From Pollutimonas bauzanensis (GTDB lineage: Bacteria; Pseudomonadota; Gammaproteobacteria; Burkholderiales; Burkholderiaceae_B), in NCBI RefSeq assembly GCF_900129885.1, contig NZ_FQXE01000012.1:1-64000 (forward strand): a stretch of 64,000 bases of DNA, written 5' to 3'. A program made the translations under genes and the position numbers. Positions 34,515-43,408 of the stretch are shown piece after piece. The notes under the pieces were generated by a model. The model was not told the origin of the DNA and searched no databases. It saw nothing but the letters and a program-made list of their open reading frames with translations. The number at the start of each line of letters is the position of its first letter. The stretch's first letter is position 1.

Positions 34515-37500
34515 TTGAACACCACAAACCCAATTACCGGTGACAGCGCCTTGCCTTCCGACGCGCGGCAGACCAGTGCAAGTTTTTTCTACACGTCGCC
34601 CGGCCATCTTCGCGCCGCCGCTCATCTGTACGGAGTATCGAGCGTTCCCCTGGAGGCCGCGCGGGTCCTTGAGCTAGGCTGCGGCGCAGGGGGCAATCTG
34701 CTGCCTTTTGCCCTGGCGTATCCTGACGCCAGGGTGGTCGGCATCGATATGTGGCCCGATGAAATCCAGGCCGGACGCCAGGCCATACAGGACTTGGGTG
34801 TGAAAAACCTCGAACTGCTGGCGCAGCCTTTTACCGATATCGACCAGTCGCTGGGCGAATTCGACTACATCATCGCGCATGACGGATTTACCTGGGCGCC
34901 GTCCGATGTGCGCGCGGCCATTATGCGCATCTGCCGCGACAATCTGTCCGCCCAGGGGCTAGCCTACATCAGCTACAACACTTACCCCGGCTGGAAAGCG
35001 GGCGATACATTGCGCGATGCAATGCAAATGCATACTCACAGCGCCCAAACCGCGGCCGAGGCCCTGGGCGGCGCAACCGCAATGCTGACGCTGATGTCGG
35101 ACGGCCTGTTTGAGGGCCATCCACAAAAAGCCGAGATCCTTTCCGCCATAGCGCGGATACGCGAACACCCGGAATACTATTTGAATAGCGATTTCCTGCA
35201 GGCGTCCACTTCCGCGTTTTACTTTGTCGAGTTCGCGGGCGCGGCTGGCGAAGGGGGGCTCAGCTATATAGGCGATGCCCTGCCCCACAATGAAATATCA
35301 TCCATCTTCGGAAAGAACGTCCAGCTGAACCACAGTCTCATGGCCATCGGACAGCCCAAGGTCATGCGCCAGCAATATCTGGACTTCGCAATGGGCCGGC
35401 AATTTCGCAGAAGCCTATTCATCAGGCAGGAGCGAACCGACACGATTCTTTCATTACCGGATCTCGGGCGGTTTACCGACCTGCGCTGGGCCGCCAATTT
35501 TCAATGGGTGGGCGCAAGCCGCAAACAGACGATCAGCCACGCCACCTTCATCAACCCTAAGGGCATCAAGGTCGATCTGGACAACCCCTATGCCATCCAT
35601 ATTCTTTCCGCCCTGGACGATGCGTGGCCGGCGACGCTCAGCTACGCCGACCTCGTATTCTGCACACAGCAAGTCGATGTCGAATGCGCTGACGAGCAAC
35701 AGCATACCAAAGCGGTCCAGCGAGCGCTGGAATCGCTGTTCGAGAAAGGCATATTACGATACAGCCTGGGCGCCGGCCCCTATGACCAGGCCCGGAACGC
35801 GAACCTGGCTTTTATTCCATGCGTGAGCGCCGCGCATCTTGCCGCACAGCCAACGGCATGTGAAATAGCGACATTCAATCTTTGGCACGATACCCAGACG
35901 ATAAGGCTTACCGGCAAACAGCGGGAACTGCTGGCCATGTTCGACGGCGCGACCAATATCGCGGCGCTGCACGACAATGACGCGGCTGATCCGGCAGCGC
36001 TGATCTCGGTCGTCACCATCCTGAAACGGCTGGGCGCGCTTATTGGCTGCGATAGCGCCTGGCTTGCCTACTACCAGGCCCAGTTGAAGAACGCCAAAGG
36101 AACGCGGGAGCAAAAACTCGCCGCCGTCGGGCCGCTCTTCGTCTATGCCAACGTCTTAAGCCGATGCGATGCAGCCAATCCGACCACCCGTCAGGGCAAG
36201 GCCGGGTATGGCATTCATTCACGGAAAGCGGAAGATACCGCCCCGAGTCCTTCTCAGCAACAGCTCAAGCACATCCTACAGCTCAAGAAGCAAGGAAAGC
36301 TTGCGGAGGCGGCGGACAGCGCGCAGCGGCTCACCGAGAAATTTCCCGATCATCCATCGAGCTGGAACATGGCGACCATTATCGCTATCGAGTCAAACCG
36401 GGTCGATGACTGCTTTGAATTCGCCCTCAAGGCAATCGCCCTGAAACCGTCGGCATCCAATCCCTACGCGCACCTTAGCGCTTGCCTCAACCAGACCCAG
36501 ATGTGGGTCGATTCACGCCTGAATGCGGCGCGCGCTCTGATCCTCGATCCTCAAAACGCCGACGCCTGGAACAACATGGGCAACCACTACCGTCATTGCA
36601 CGATGCCGGCCCAGGCCCGGATCTGCTACCAGCATATGGTCAACGTGGCGCCCCACAGCGCGATTGCCTCCGCCAATCTCGCCAACGTATTGGGCGATCT
36701 CGGCAATATCAAAGAAGCCGTGGAGTGGAATGAGAGAACACTCAAGCTCGAACCCAACAACTTCAGAATTCTAAGCAATCAACTTTTCACCTTGAGCCAG
36801 TCGGCCGACATCAGCGCGGAACGCTTTGTCGAGGCGCACCAGGACTATGGACGGCGGGTAGAGGCGTTTGTGCGCAAGATACCCAAGCTATTGCACACCA
36901 ATATCAAAAACACCGATAGGCCGCTGCGGCTGGGGTTTGTCTCCGGGGACTTGTATGACCACGCGGTTGCGAACTTTATCGAACCCATATGGCAGCATAT
37001 CGATAAAACGTCGTTTGAAATCTATGCATACCAGGCATCTCCCGTGCACGATAACGTCAGCAGGCGTCTACGCGGCTATGTGAAGGAATGGGTTCCTGCA
37101 AGCACCATGAGCGATGAAGCGCTGGCGGCACGCATACACGCAGACGCAATTGACATTCTTTTCGATCTTTCGGGGCATACAGGCCATAACCGCCTGCCTA
37201 TGTTCGCCTTAAAGCCAGCGCCGGTCCAAGTGAGCTGGATAGGCTACCCCGCCACGACGGGCCTGACCGCCATGGATTATTATCTGAGCGACAATCACTT
37301 CGCTCCTCCGGCCCTGTTCGAGAATCAATTCACCGAAAAACTGGCGCTGATGCCGATATCCGCGGCATTCAAGCCTTGGCCCAACAGCCCCGAGGTGAAC
37401 GGCCTGCCCGCCATGTCGAATCCTTACTTCACGTTTGCAAGCTTCAACCGGATGAGTAAAATCGGAGACGAAGTCTACCGCCAATGGGCGCGAATATTGG

Positions 37501-38033
37501 ATGCCGTGCCGACGTCCAAATTCATGCTGGGAAATGTATATGACGGGATACGAAAAGAAGTCACTGCTCAATTTGGCAAGCATGGCATTGGCCCGGAACG
37601 GCTGATTCTTAAAGACCGGGCAACCATCCCGGACTATCTGCGACTGCATCATCAGGTGGATTTGCTGTTGGACACCTTTCCATACAGTGGCGGCACCACC
37701 ACTCTTCATGGCATGTGGATGGGCGTGCCGACGGTTACCCTGACAGGAAATACCATACCGCGCCGGACTACCAGCGCTATTCTTTCCCAGGTCGAGCTGC
37801 ACGGCTTTACAACGACAACGCTGAACGAGTATATAGATACCGCTATCTCGTGGAGCCAACGTACAGATGAACTGTCGGCTCTCAGGCAAGGTATGCGCGA
37901 ACGCATGTTAACGCGGCATTCCGCCGAATTTGTTACCAAACACCTCGAAATCGCCTTGCATCAGATGTGGGAAATCTGGTGCGCCGGGGAGAAATCCAAA
38001 AGTTTTGAAATCGCGAAACAACCAATGAATTGA
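34515..38033 (+). CDS. Methyltransferase-TPR-O-GlcNAc-transferase-like fusion protein
   Basis: 1172 residues from TTG 34515, chosen because GGAG lies 5 bases upstream and the fliC terminator precedes it. Domain order: a class I SAM methyltransferase (motif I VLELGCGAGG at 51-60, GIDMW about 76-80); a methyltransferase regulatory region (about 200-330, as in protein-lysine methyltransferases of the PKMT group); a poorly conserved stretch with LTGKQRELLAMFDGATNI; TPR repeats at about 580-760; and an OGT/SPINDLY-like GT41 catalytic half at about 800-1150. In the last, RLGFVSGDLYDHAVANF has the conserved His, and GHTGHNRLPMFALKPAPVQV, SWIGYPATTG and LDTFPYSGGTTTLHGMWMG follow. It probably glycosylates, and may methylate, flagellin; the target is inferred from position next to fliC. 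Confidence 0.9.
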   Translation: MNTTNPITGDSALPSDARQTSASFFYTSPGHLRAAAHLYGVSSVPLEAARVLELGCGAGGNLLPFALAYPDARVVGIDMWPDEIQAGRQAIQDLGVKNLELLAQPFTDIDQSLGEFDYIIAHDGFTWAPSDVRAAIMRICRDNLSAQGLAYISYNTYPGWKAGDTLRDAMQMHTHSAQTAAEALGGATAMLTLMSDGLFEGHPQKAEILSAIARIREHPEYYLNSDFLQASTSAFYFVEFAGAAGEGGLSYIGDALPHNEISSIFGKNVQLNHSLMAIGQPKVMRQQYLDFAMGRQFRRSLFIRQERTDTILSLPDLGRFTDLRWAANFQWVGASRKQTISHATFINPKGIKVDLDNPYAIHILSALDDAWPATLSYADLVFCTQQVDVECADEQQHTKAVQRALESLFEKGILRYSLGAGPYDQARNANLAFIPCVSAAHLAAQPTACEIATFNLWHDTQTIRLTGKQRELLAMFDGATNIAALHDNDAADPAALISVVTILKRLGALIGCDSAWLAYYQAQLKNAKGTREQKLAAVGPLFVYANVLSRCDAANPTTRQGKAGYGIHSRKAEDTAPSPSQQQLKHILQLKKQGKLAEAADSAQRLTEKFPDHPSSWNMATIIAIESNRVDDCFEFALKAIALKPSASNPYAHLSACLNQTQMWVDSRLNAARALILDPQNADAWNNMGNHYRHCTMPAQARICYQHMVNVAPHSAIASANLANVLGDLGNIKEAVEWNERTLKLEPNNFRILSNQLFTLSQSADISAERFVEAHQDYGRRVEAFVRKIPKLLHTNIKNTDRPLRLGFVSGDLYDHAVANFIEPIWQHIDKTSFEIYAYQASPVHDNVSRRLRGYVKEWVPASTMSDEALAARIHADAIDILFDLSGHTGHNRLPMFALKPAPVQVSWIGYPATTGLTAMDYYLSDNHFAPPALFENQFTEKLALMPISAAFKPWPNSPEVNGLPAMSNPYFTFASFNRMSKIGDEVYRQWARILDAVPTSKFMLGNVYDGIRKEVTAQFGKHGIGPERLILKDRATIPDYLRLHHQVDLLLDTFPYSGGTTTLHGMWMGVPTVTLTGNTIPRRTTSAILSQVELHGFTTTTLNEYIDTAISWSQRTDELSALRQGMRERMLTRHSAEFVTKHLEIALHQMWEIWCAGEKSKSFEIAKQPMN

Positions 38034-38446
38034 CTTCCTGGCCTTATCGATTCAAACAAAAAAGGATATAAAGCGACTCAATCGAACAACTGCGGCATGA
38101 GCATACCCCAGCGTCTCGAAGCGATAGCAACAATGCCCACACGATTCTTTGAGCGTTCGGATAGTAACGACCAACGAGCGCCCTGTGGAGTTTGTAGCCG
38201 TAATCGGAACAATAGGTTCTCACCCAAAACTGGTGGGAACCTATGACACACAAAAGCAAAATCTATAGACAAGTGCCGCAATCTTTCGCGCCGGCGGTCT
38301 AGTCGAGGCCTTGCACAACTGTGAACGTGACCATGACGTTCACCTAGATCTACTGGACAAATAGCGCCGCGAATACCTGCTAGGCAAGCTGGTCAGTGAA
38401 CTCATGTGGGCACGTACCGAATCGGGCACTATGCAGGCGCAGGCAA
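38034..38446. other. Intergenic region between convergent units of the glycan island
   Basis: 413 bases between the ends of two convergent units. A plus-strand frame (around 38285-38460, with one stop) reads GGLVEALHNCERDH and REYLLGKLVSELMWARTES; it could be a gene scrap but I do not recognise it. No clear terminator found. Confidence 0.3.
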
Positions 38447-39526
38447 TTAAAGCTGTATACATAAAGTATCACCAGCCACAAACGCAGTTTTAATGGCGCG
38501 CTCTTGTAGAAGCTCATCGCCGGCCTGTTTCGGCCCATCGCCAAAGGCCCATAGATAATCATCCACCAACACCCAGCCACCCTTTTTAACTAGAGGTACC
38601 CAGGCAAGGATATCCTGTTTAATTTCTTCATATTTGTGATTGCCATCTATGTGCAAAATCGAGATACTTCCACAAACTGGTGTGGCACCGAACTCATCTG
38701 ATTGAATTAGGCCAGCCGACGCAGCAAGCCGATATTCACTCAGGGCTAGCATGGATGAATTTCGTATGTAATTTACGTTATGAAACGAGCCCACTGAGGC
38801 AATGAAGCCGAGAAACACTTGGTCCCAGTCGAGCTCCTCACCGGCCTGATTAACTAGCTTGGCCGCTATACCTTGATCCCGACTTGATTCCGCCTTCCAG
38901 GGATCAATGCAAATCACTGTCCCCAGATTATGCCATTTTGCGAGCCAAGCCAAAGCGAATGCTGACCTACCGTAATACGATCCAATTTCGATCACGTCGC
39001 CCTGCAATGATTGCCTGGCAATATGAGCCAAAAGACTAAGCTTGCAGTCATCGCTCTGACCAGGGATCCGATTAAAAGCCAGATGAAGATTCGCGTAGAG
39101 ATGTGGCGAAAGGGGTGCCGCCAATTCCTCGGCGGACATGTTTAGCCCGAAAATACACGACTCCGCCCACTCATACGCTACATCAAACGGTTTCTTGTCC
39201 ATCGCAATCGGCGATTCGTTGCAAACCTTGAACTTCACAGAAAACCCATCGTCTTGGCTCAAAGATTGAAAATATGACCATATCGTCGCGTGAGGCGTAA
39301 ATACTTGTGTGATCCGCTCGCGCTTCAGCAAACAAATGAATGCATCATTAAATTTCGGATCTGTAATGTATGGTAAATGAACCACATCTTCACTCCGCTT
39401 TGCCGACTCCATGATATCTGATGTGGCCATGATCACTTTTAAGCCGAGCTCACGTGCTGTTACGGCGAACGCGACGGACTGAGCCATATCTATAGGAAAA
39501 ACGAGCACAGATGATAGGGTATTCAA
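38447..39526 (-). CDS. Methyltransferase with pre-ATP-grasp-like N-terminal domain
   Basis: 359 residues from TTG 39526, which overlaps the stop of the upstream gene (TTGA) and has AGGGGGAG about 6 bases before it. Residues 1-110 look like a Rossmann-type pre-ATP-grasp domain (VLVFPIDMAQSVAFAVTARE through VFTPHATIWSYF). Residues about 180-340 are a class I SAM methyltransferase of the Methyltransf_24 type: GDVIEIGSYYGRSAFALAWL, then VICIDPW, LHIDGNHKYEEIKQDI and GGWVLVDDY. It is the last gene of the island operon and likely methylates a sugar or its acyl substituent. DNA is AT-rich relative to neighbours outside the island. Confidence 0.75.
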   Translation of the reverse strand: MNTLSSVLVFPIDMAQSVAFAVTARELGLKVIMATSDIMESAKRSEDVVHLPYITDPKFNDAFICLLKRERITQVFTPHATIWSYFQSLSQDDGFSVKFKVCNESPIAMDKKPFDVAYEWAESCIFGLNMSAEELAAPLSPHLYANLHLAFNRIPGQSDDCKLSLLAHIARQSLQGDVIEIGSYYGRSAFALAWLAKWHNLGTVICIDPWKAESSRDQGIAAKLVNQAGEELDWDQVFLGFIASVGSFHNVNYIRNSSMLALSEYRLAASAGLIQSDEFGATPVCGSISILHIDGNHKYEEIKQDILAWVPLVKKGGWVLVDDYLWAFGDGPKQAGDELLQERAIKTAFVAGDTLCIQL

Positions 39527-40272
39527 AACTGCTCCCCCTGCTCGCACATTAAAAAAATACTGGAACATAAATCAGGATACTGCTGACCTAGTTTGTAACA
39601 TCCCTCCAAATATTCTTCAGAGATGATGTCTGTATTTAGCAGTCTATCCCACTGAAAATTGGCGAATGCTTTGAAAAAAATACCGGAGCGATGGACAACT
39701 TTCAAACCTGCAGCCACGGCGTCGCGCTCGAGCGTATCCAAAGAATAGGTGCAACGATGACCGTGTTCTGCTTCGTCGGGAGTAACGGCTGCGTTATGAG
39801 TGATCAGTCCCATTTTTACGGCAATCTGCCGCGATGGCGCATTCGCATTGGGACAAGCCAGAAAAAAACGTCCTCCTTCCGCTAGCCATTCGTCATTGAT
39901 CCGTTTCAATATCTCGATCGGTCTATCAATGTGCTCCAGCACGTGTGTCATGACAATATTGTCGTATCGCTTAGGGAGCACTGCCTTTTCAAAGGTCGAA
40001 TTGATGAACTTTACTTTATCTCCGACCCTTTTCCTTGCTTCAGCGATAGCAAGATCCGAAGCGTCAACGCAGGTTATGTCATCAAAATAAGGTTGAAACC
40101 TGCGAGTAAAATCTCCCTTGAAGCTTCCCAATTCGAGCAAGCTTCCTTCATTGAAGAAAGGCTCGAACGATTTAATCATGCAAGGATGTATTACATCAAA
40201 ATCAAAACTATAGGCATATTTATGGGAATTCGTATCTTTTATTTCAGTGTTGTAATCGCGTTTGAACTTCAT
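39523..40272 (-). CDS. Class I SAM-dependent methyltransferase
   Basis: 249 residues. Motif I is LLELGSFKGDFTRRF, then VDASDLAIAEAR, and the post-motif VMTHVLEHIDRPIEILKRI, typical of the Methyltransf_11/23 group acting on sugars or small molecules. The start ATG lies 1 base after the stop of the GNAT gene, so translation is likely coupled. Within the island, O- or N-methylation of the flagellin sugar is the simplest role (inference). Confidence 0.85.
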   Translation of the reverse strand: MKFKRDYNTEIKDTNSHKYAYSFDFDVIHPCMIKSFEPFFNEGSLLELGSFKGDFTRRFQPYFDDITCVDASDLAIAEARKRVGDKVKFINSTFEKAVLPKRYDNIVMTHVLEHIDRPIEILKRINDEWLAEGGRFFLACPNANAPSRQIAVKMGLITHNAAVTPDEAEHGHRCTYSLDTLERDAVAAGLKVVHRSGIFFKAFANFQWDRLLNTDIISEEYLEGCYKLGQQYPDLCSSIFLMCEQGEQF

Positions 40273-40273
40273 G

Positions 40274-40726
40274 TTAACCGCCGCTATTCAAATATAGAAC
40301 CATCGTAATGAATGCTTCGTCCGAGCTATTCTGAGCGAAGCCAGCTTTTTTATATAAATGGATGGCAGGCGAATTTCCGTGCCCTACTTGAAGATAGATC
40401 TTATGCATACCCGAAGTTATCGAATATTCAATGCATTGCCTTAATAAGCTTTCCGCAATCCCTCTGCCCCGCCATGTTTTATTTACACTGACGCTCGAGA
40501 TATATGTCGTATCAATTACCTGACTATTGCAATATGCAGCTACAAGCCCCGCTAGCGAGCCAGCCGACCACGCTTCAAACCTAGTGGCATTTATCGCCAG
40601 TTTCTGCGAATAATTATTAATTTGAACTCTGTCACTCAAGGGTGGAACGAAATCAGTATCGCAAACGGTCAGATGTTCCGCAATCTGGCCCACATTAGCT
40701 TGATTCAACATAAATTCCACGCCCAT
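40274..40726 (-). CDS. GNAT-family acetyltransferase
   Basis: 150 residues from ATG 40726, 2 bases after the stop of the preceding gene; ATG 40711 is also possible. GNAT motif A is clear: VNKTWRGRGIAESLLRQCIE, then IYLQVGHGNSPAIHLYKKAG as motif B. Beside a VioA-like aminotransferase, N-acetylation of a 4-amino-4,6-dideoxy sugar nucleotide is the likely job. VioB-type enzymes that usually do this are from a different fold, so this would be a replacement. Confidence 0.85.
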   Translation of the reverse strand: MGVEFMLNQANVGQIAEHLTVCDTDFVPPLSDRVQINNYSQKLAINATRFEAWSAGSLAGLVAAYCNSQVIDTTYISSVSVNKTWRGRGIAESLLRQCIEYSITSGMHKIYLQVGHGNSPAIHLYKKAGFAQNSSDEAFITMVLYLNSGG

Positions 40727-40728
40727 AC

Positions 40729-41697
40729 TTAGGTGTCCCAAACCGCCAGTCCAAAACCGTAGCGGCCAAATTCATTGCCGTTATAAAGAAGATAAATTTT
40801 CCCGTCACATTCAAAAACGTGGGGATAGCACAACATGTCGGAATCCCATTCACCCGGCTCTCCATGTACAAGCGGATTCTCGCTCCCCCTGGTCCAGGTC
40901 AGCAAATCGCTGGACCAAGCATGCCCAATTTTGTAACCTCGATCCCTATTTGCTCGGAAGTCAAAGGATTGGCGGTAGCAAAAAAACATATGATAGAGGT
41001 TATCAACTTTAATGATCGTCGGCAGAGCTTGACTCTCTTCTTTACCGAGAAAATCCGGAATAATTTGTCGCGCTTCTTCTTTGGTCCAATTGATTCCATC
41101 TCGAGAGACTGCGTGACCAATCTTATATGTACGGTCCGCGTTCTCTTCCGAGCCGAATATCTTCCAACCGGTACCGAAGATGTACCACATATGAAATATT
41201 CCATCGACGATTTTTACAAAACCATCACCCACGAGGCATGGCTCATGCAACGAGGCGGATAATACAGGGCCATCGCCCAAACGCTGGAAGGTATAGCCAT
41301 TGTCACGGCTGATGGCCAAGCCAATTCCGGTATCGACCGATACCGACACTCTTCTATTCCATCCGCACGTATAACCGTATATCGCATCGTCGTGGCGCAG
41401 CACATTCATGGGAAAAATTCCATGCTCGTCAAAACTGCCAAGCGTACCGAGCGGAATAACCGTATGGTCAGATACCCGAATCACATCACGGAAATTCTTT
41501 CGCATATCCACAAAGGCAACGTGGCTAAGATACTTACCATTACTCTTGTCCACCGCGCGAGTAGAAAAATAGATACGCACAAACTCATCAAATACCAATA
41601 CTTGTGGCGACTGCGCAAAATGTGTGCAGCCGTTTGGTAGCCTATGATGTGTAGGGTCAAATATTTTCCCGAGTTTTGTCCACTTCATAATATCCAT
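40729..41697 (-). CDS. Beta-propeller glycosidase-like protein, copy 2
   Basis: 322 residues, five-bladed beta-propeller pattern as in GH43/GH32/GH130-like proteins: VLVFDEFVRIYFSTR, GIGLAISRDNGYTFQRLGDG, IGHAVSRDGINWTKEE, IGHAWSSDLLTWTRGSE and the ending GFGLAVWD. No signal peptide, so it is cytoplasmic. It is clearly paralogous to the next gene upstream. Such proteins recur in O-antigen and flagellin glycan loci, but their reaction is not known to me; phosphorylase, transferase or hydrolase are all possible. Start ATG 41697 or 41688. Confidence 0.75.
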   Translation of the reverse strand: MDIMKWTKLGKIFDPTHHRLPNGCTHFAQSPQVLVFDEFVRIYFSTRAVDKSNGKYLSHVAFVDMRKNFRDVIRVSDHTVIPLGTLGSFDEHGIFPMNVLRHDDAIYGYTCGWNRRVSVSVDTGIGLAISRDNGYTFQRLGDGPVLSASLHEPCLVGDGFVKIVDGIFHMWYIFGTGWKIFGSEENADRTYKIGHAVSRDGINWTKEEARQIIPDFLGKEESQALPTIIKVDNLYHMFFCYRQSFDFRANRDRGYKIGHAWSSDLLTWTRGSENPLVHGEPGEWDSDMLCYPHVFECDGKIYLLYNGNEFGRYGFGLAVWDT

Positions 41698-41700
41698 TCG

Positions 41701-42663
41701 CTACTCTAGTTTCCCATCTAATACAGCAAGGCCAAAACCCTCCCGGCCAACTTGATTGCCCAGATAGGCCAAATAGGTCTTTCCATCCAATTCGAACACA
41801 TGCGGATAACTAACCATTTCCGAGTCCCATCCCACTTCCGATACGTCGATGCCTGCTTTCGCATCGTCGCGTATCCAGTCAATCAAATTGAGGCTAGATG
41901 CATAGCCTATACGGTAACCTCCTTCTTTACCGCGATAATGTGCGCTATGGCGATAGCAGAAGAACATATGGTATTTACCATTTGCGTAGAATACATCCGG
42001 GCTAGCTTGTGCTTCGTCCTCCTCAATACGGCTCTCAACTAGATCTTTATTGAGCTTAGTCCAGTGAAAGCCATCCGACGACGAGGCCATTCGAATTTTA
42101 TAGACAGGTTCTGGCCGACCATCGACAACCTTCCACTTGCGTCCCGCTATGTACCACAAATACCAAACCCCATTAAAATTCCTGATCTTAGGGCCGCTCA
42201 TTATAAATGGCTCATCCAGCGAATATGATATAATCGGGCCGTTACCCATTTTGGTAAAGGTATTACCATCATCTTGACTAATCGCCATTCCAATGGCTAC
42301 ATTAAATGGAACGGATTCACAGCGCGTCCAACCCGCATAATAGGCACGCACTTCATCACCATGCCGTATAACCGAAATAGGGTAAGTGCCAAACTCGTCG
42401 AACTCGCCCACGCCACCTAATGCAAGGATGGGAGTTTCACTAACTCTTAAAATATTGAACAGATCATTGCGATCCAAATCCACAAAGGCGGAATAGCTTA
42501 CGTATCGCCCCGATTCGTCCGCAGGTGGGCGGCAAGAAAAATATATCCGTATGAATTCCTCGAACACCAATACGGCAGGCGCTTGAGCAAACTCTTTTAA
42601 CCAGCTGCGTTTCTCCACAGTCTGGGGCGTAAATACTTTACCTAGCTTTATCCACTTGAACAT
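41701..42663 (-). CDS. Beta-propeller glycosidase-like protein, copy 1
   Basis: 320 residues, same fold and layout as its downstream neighbour: VLVFEEFIRIYFSCRPPADE, AIGMAISQDDGNTFTKMGNG, KIRMASSSDGFHWTKLNKDL, YHMFFCYRHSAHYRGKEGGY and the ending GREGFGLAVLD. It starts 4 bases after the WbqC-like gene stop and ends 4 bases before copy 2, so this is a tandem duplication that has diverged. Conserved acidic residues in WDSEMVSYPHVFELDGKTY are candidates for catalysis. Cytoplasmic; substrate unknown. Confidence 0.75.
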   Translation of the reverse strand: MFKWIKLGKVFTPQTVEKRSWLKEFAQAPAVLVFEEFIRIYFSCRPPADESGRYVSYSAFVDLDRNDLFNILRVSETPILALGGVGEFDEFGTYPISVIRHGDEVRAYYAGWTRCESVPFNVAIGMAISQDDGNTFTKMGNGPIISYSLDEPFIMSGPKIRNFNGVWYLWYIAGRKWKVVDGRPEPVYKIRMASSSDGFHWTKLNKDLVESRIEEDEAQASPDVFYANGKYHMFFCYRHSAHYRGKEGGYRIGYASSLNLIDWIRDDAKAGIDVSEVGWDSEMVSYPHVFELDGKTYLAYLGNQVGREGFGLAVLDGKLE

Positions 42664-42666
42664 GGC

Positions 42667-43365
42667 TCAGATTAATTCATAATTTGTTAAAATATGGGAT
42701 TGAATCTTATCAAGTGAGTTGAACATCAACACATCAATAATTGACAACCATGGTAAAAATTCTTCATCGAATTGAGGATATTCAAAATATTTAGTTTGGA
42801 TGAACTTCAGTTCGATATTCTCATGTTCGAATGTTTCTTTTGAATATAGGTCTATGCCCCCAATAGGGTTCACATAGGTTCTTGCATTAACCGCTTTGCA
42901 TAAGGCGAGTACTTTTTCTTTATTTTTCAAACTATGGTCGATAGCTATATCGGAAGATATTTTGATATTTGTTTTAATATCCAAATGCTCACATATCTGA
43001 GAAATAGAATGGTGCAAAAAGCAAAACAAGTTAGTGTTCTTGTACTGCACAATCCCCTCGACGAGTGGAAATGTCTGCTTAAAATATGGAGCATGCATAT
43101 ATGCATCTCGCAATTGATTAAGTAATTTTTGTCGATTAAAATCTACAGCCAGGTGTCGATCACGTATGTCAAGATAGTCTGAATCTTTTTTCAAAGCTAG
43201 CGAAAATGTCGCATCTTTTCCCCCTCGTAGGATGCGATTTCGATTTATCCAGCCTTTTTTTGTATATTTAATATTGTCATATACAACGAACAGGTCCACG
43301 GCTGCTATTAATTGAAAATAGCCGATATAAGGAAAAAAATACGGCTGCATAATGGCCAACTTCAA
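42667..43365 (-). CDS. WbqC-like protein
   Basis: 232 residues from TTG 43365, chosen because the family start (M)KLAIMQPYFFPYIGYFQLI begins there and GGAGG lies 7 bases upstream. Other WbqC features are present: VVYDNIKYTKKGWINRNRIL, then the central YMHAPYFKQTFPLVEGIV, the NPIGGIDLYSKETF segment and the C-terminal FLPWLSIIDVLMFNS. WbqC family members sit in O-antigen and other glycan clusters; a role in modifying the amino sugar is inferred. This is the most AT-rich gene of the window. Confidence 0.88.
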   Translation of the reverse strand: MKLAIMQPYFFPYIGYFQLIAAVDLFVVYDNIKYTKKGWINRNRILRGGKDATFSLALKKDSDYLDIRDRHLAVDFNRQKLLNQLRDAYMHAPYFKQTFPLVEGIVQYKNTNLFCFLHHSISQICEHLDIKTNIKISSDIAIDHSLKNKEKVLALCKAVNARTYVNPIGGIDLYSKETFEHENIELKFIQTKYFEYPQFDEEFLPWLSIIDVLMFNSLDKIQSHILTNYELI

Positions 43366-43408
43366 CTTGCATCCTCCGAAGCAGTAATTGCGCGAGTCGC
43401 TTTCATTT

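Noticed and set aside
38285-38460. Possible gene scrap in the island intergenic region
   Set aside because: Interrupted by a stop, no recognised family; listed only as intergenic content.
40729-42663. Propeller proteins as sialidases
   Set aside because: No Asp-box repeats (SxDxGxTW) beyond loose SRDG/SQDDG patterns and no Arg triad that I can identify; left as unknown propellers.
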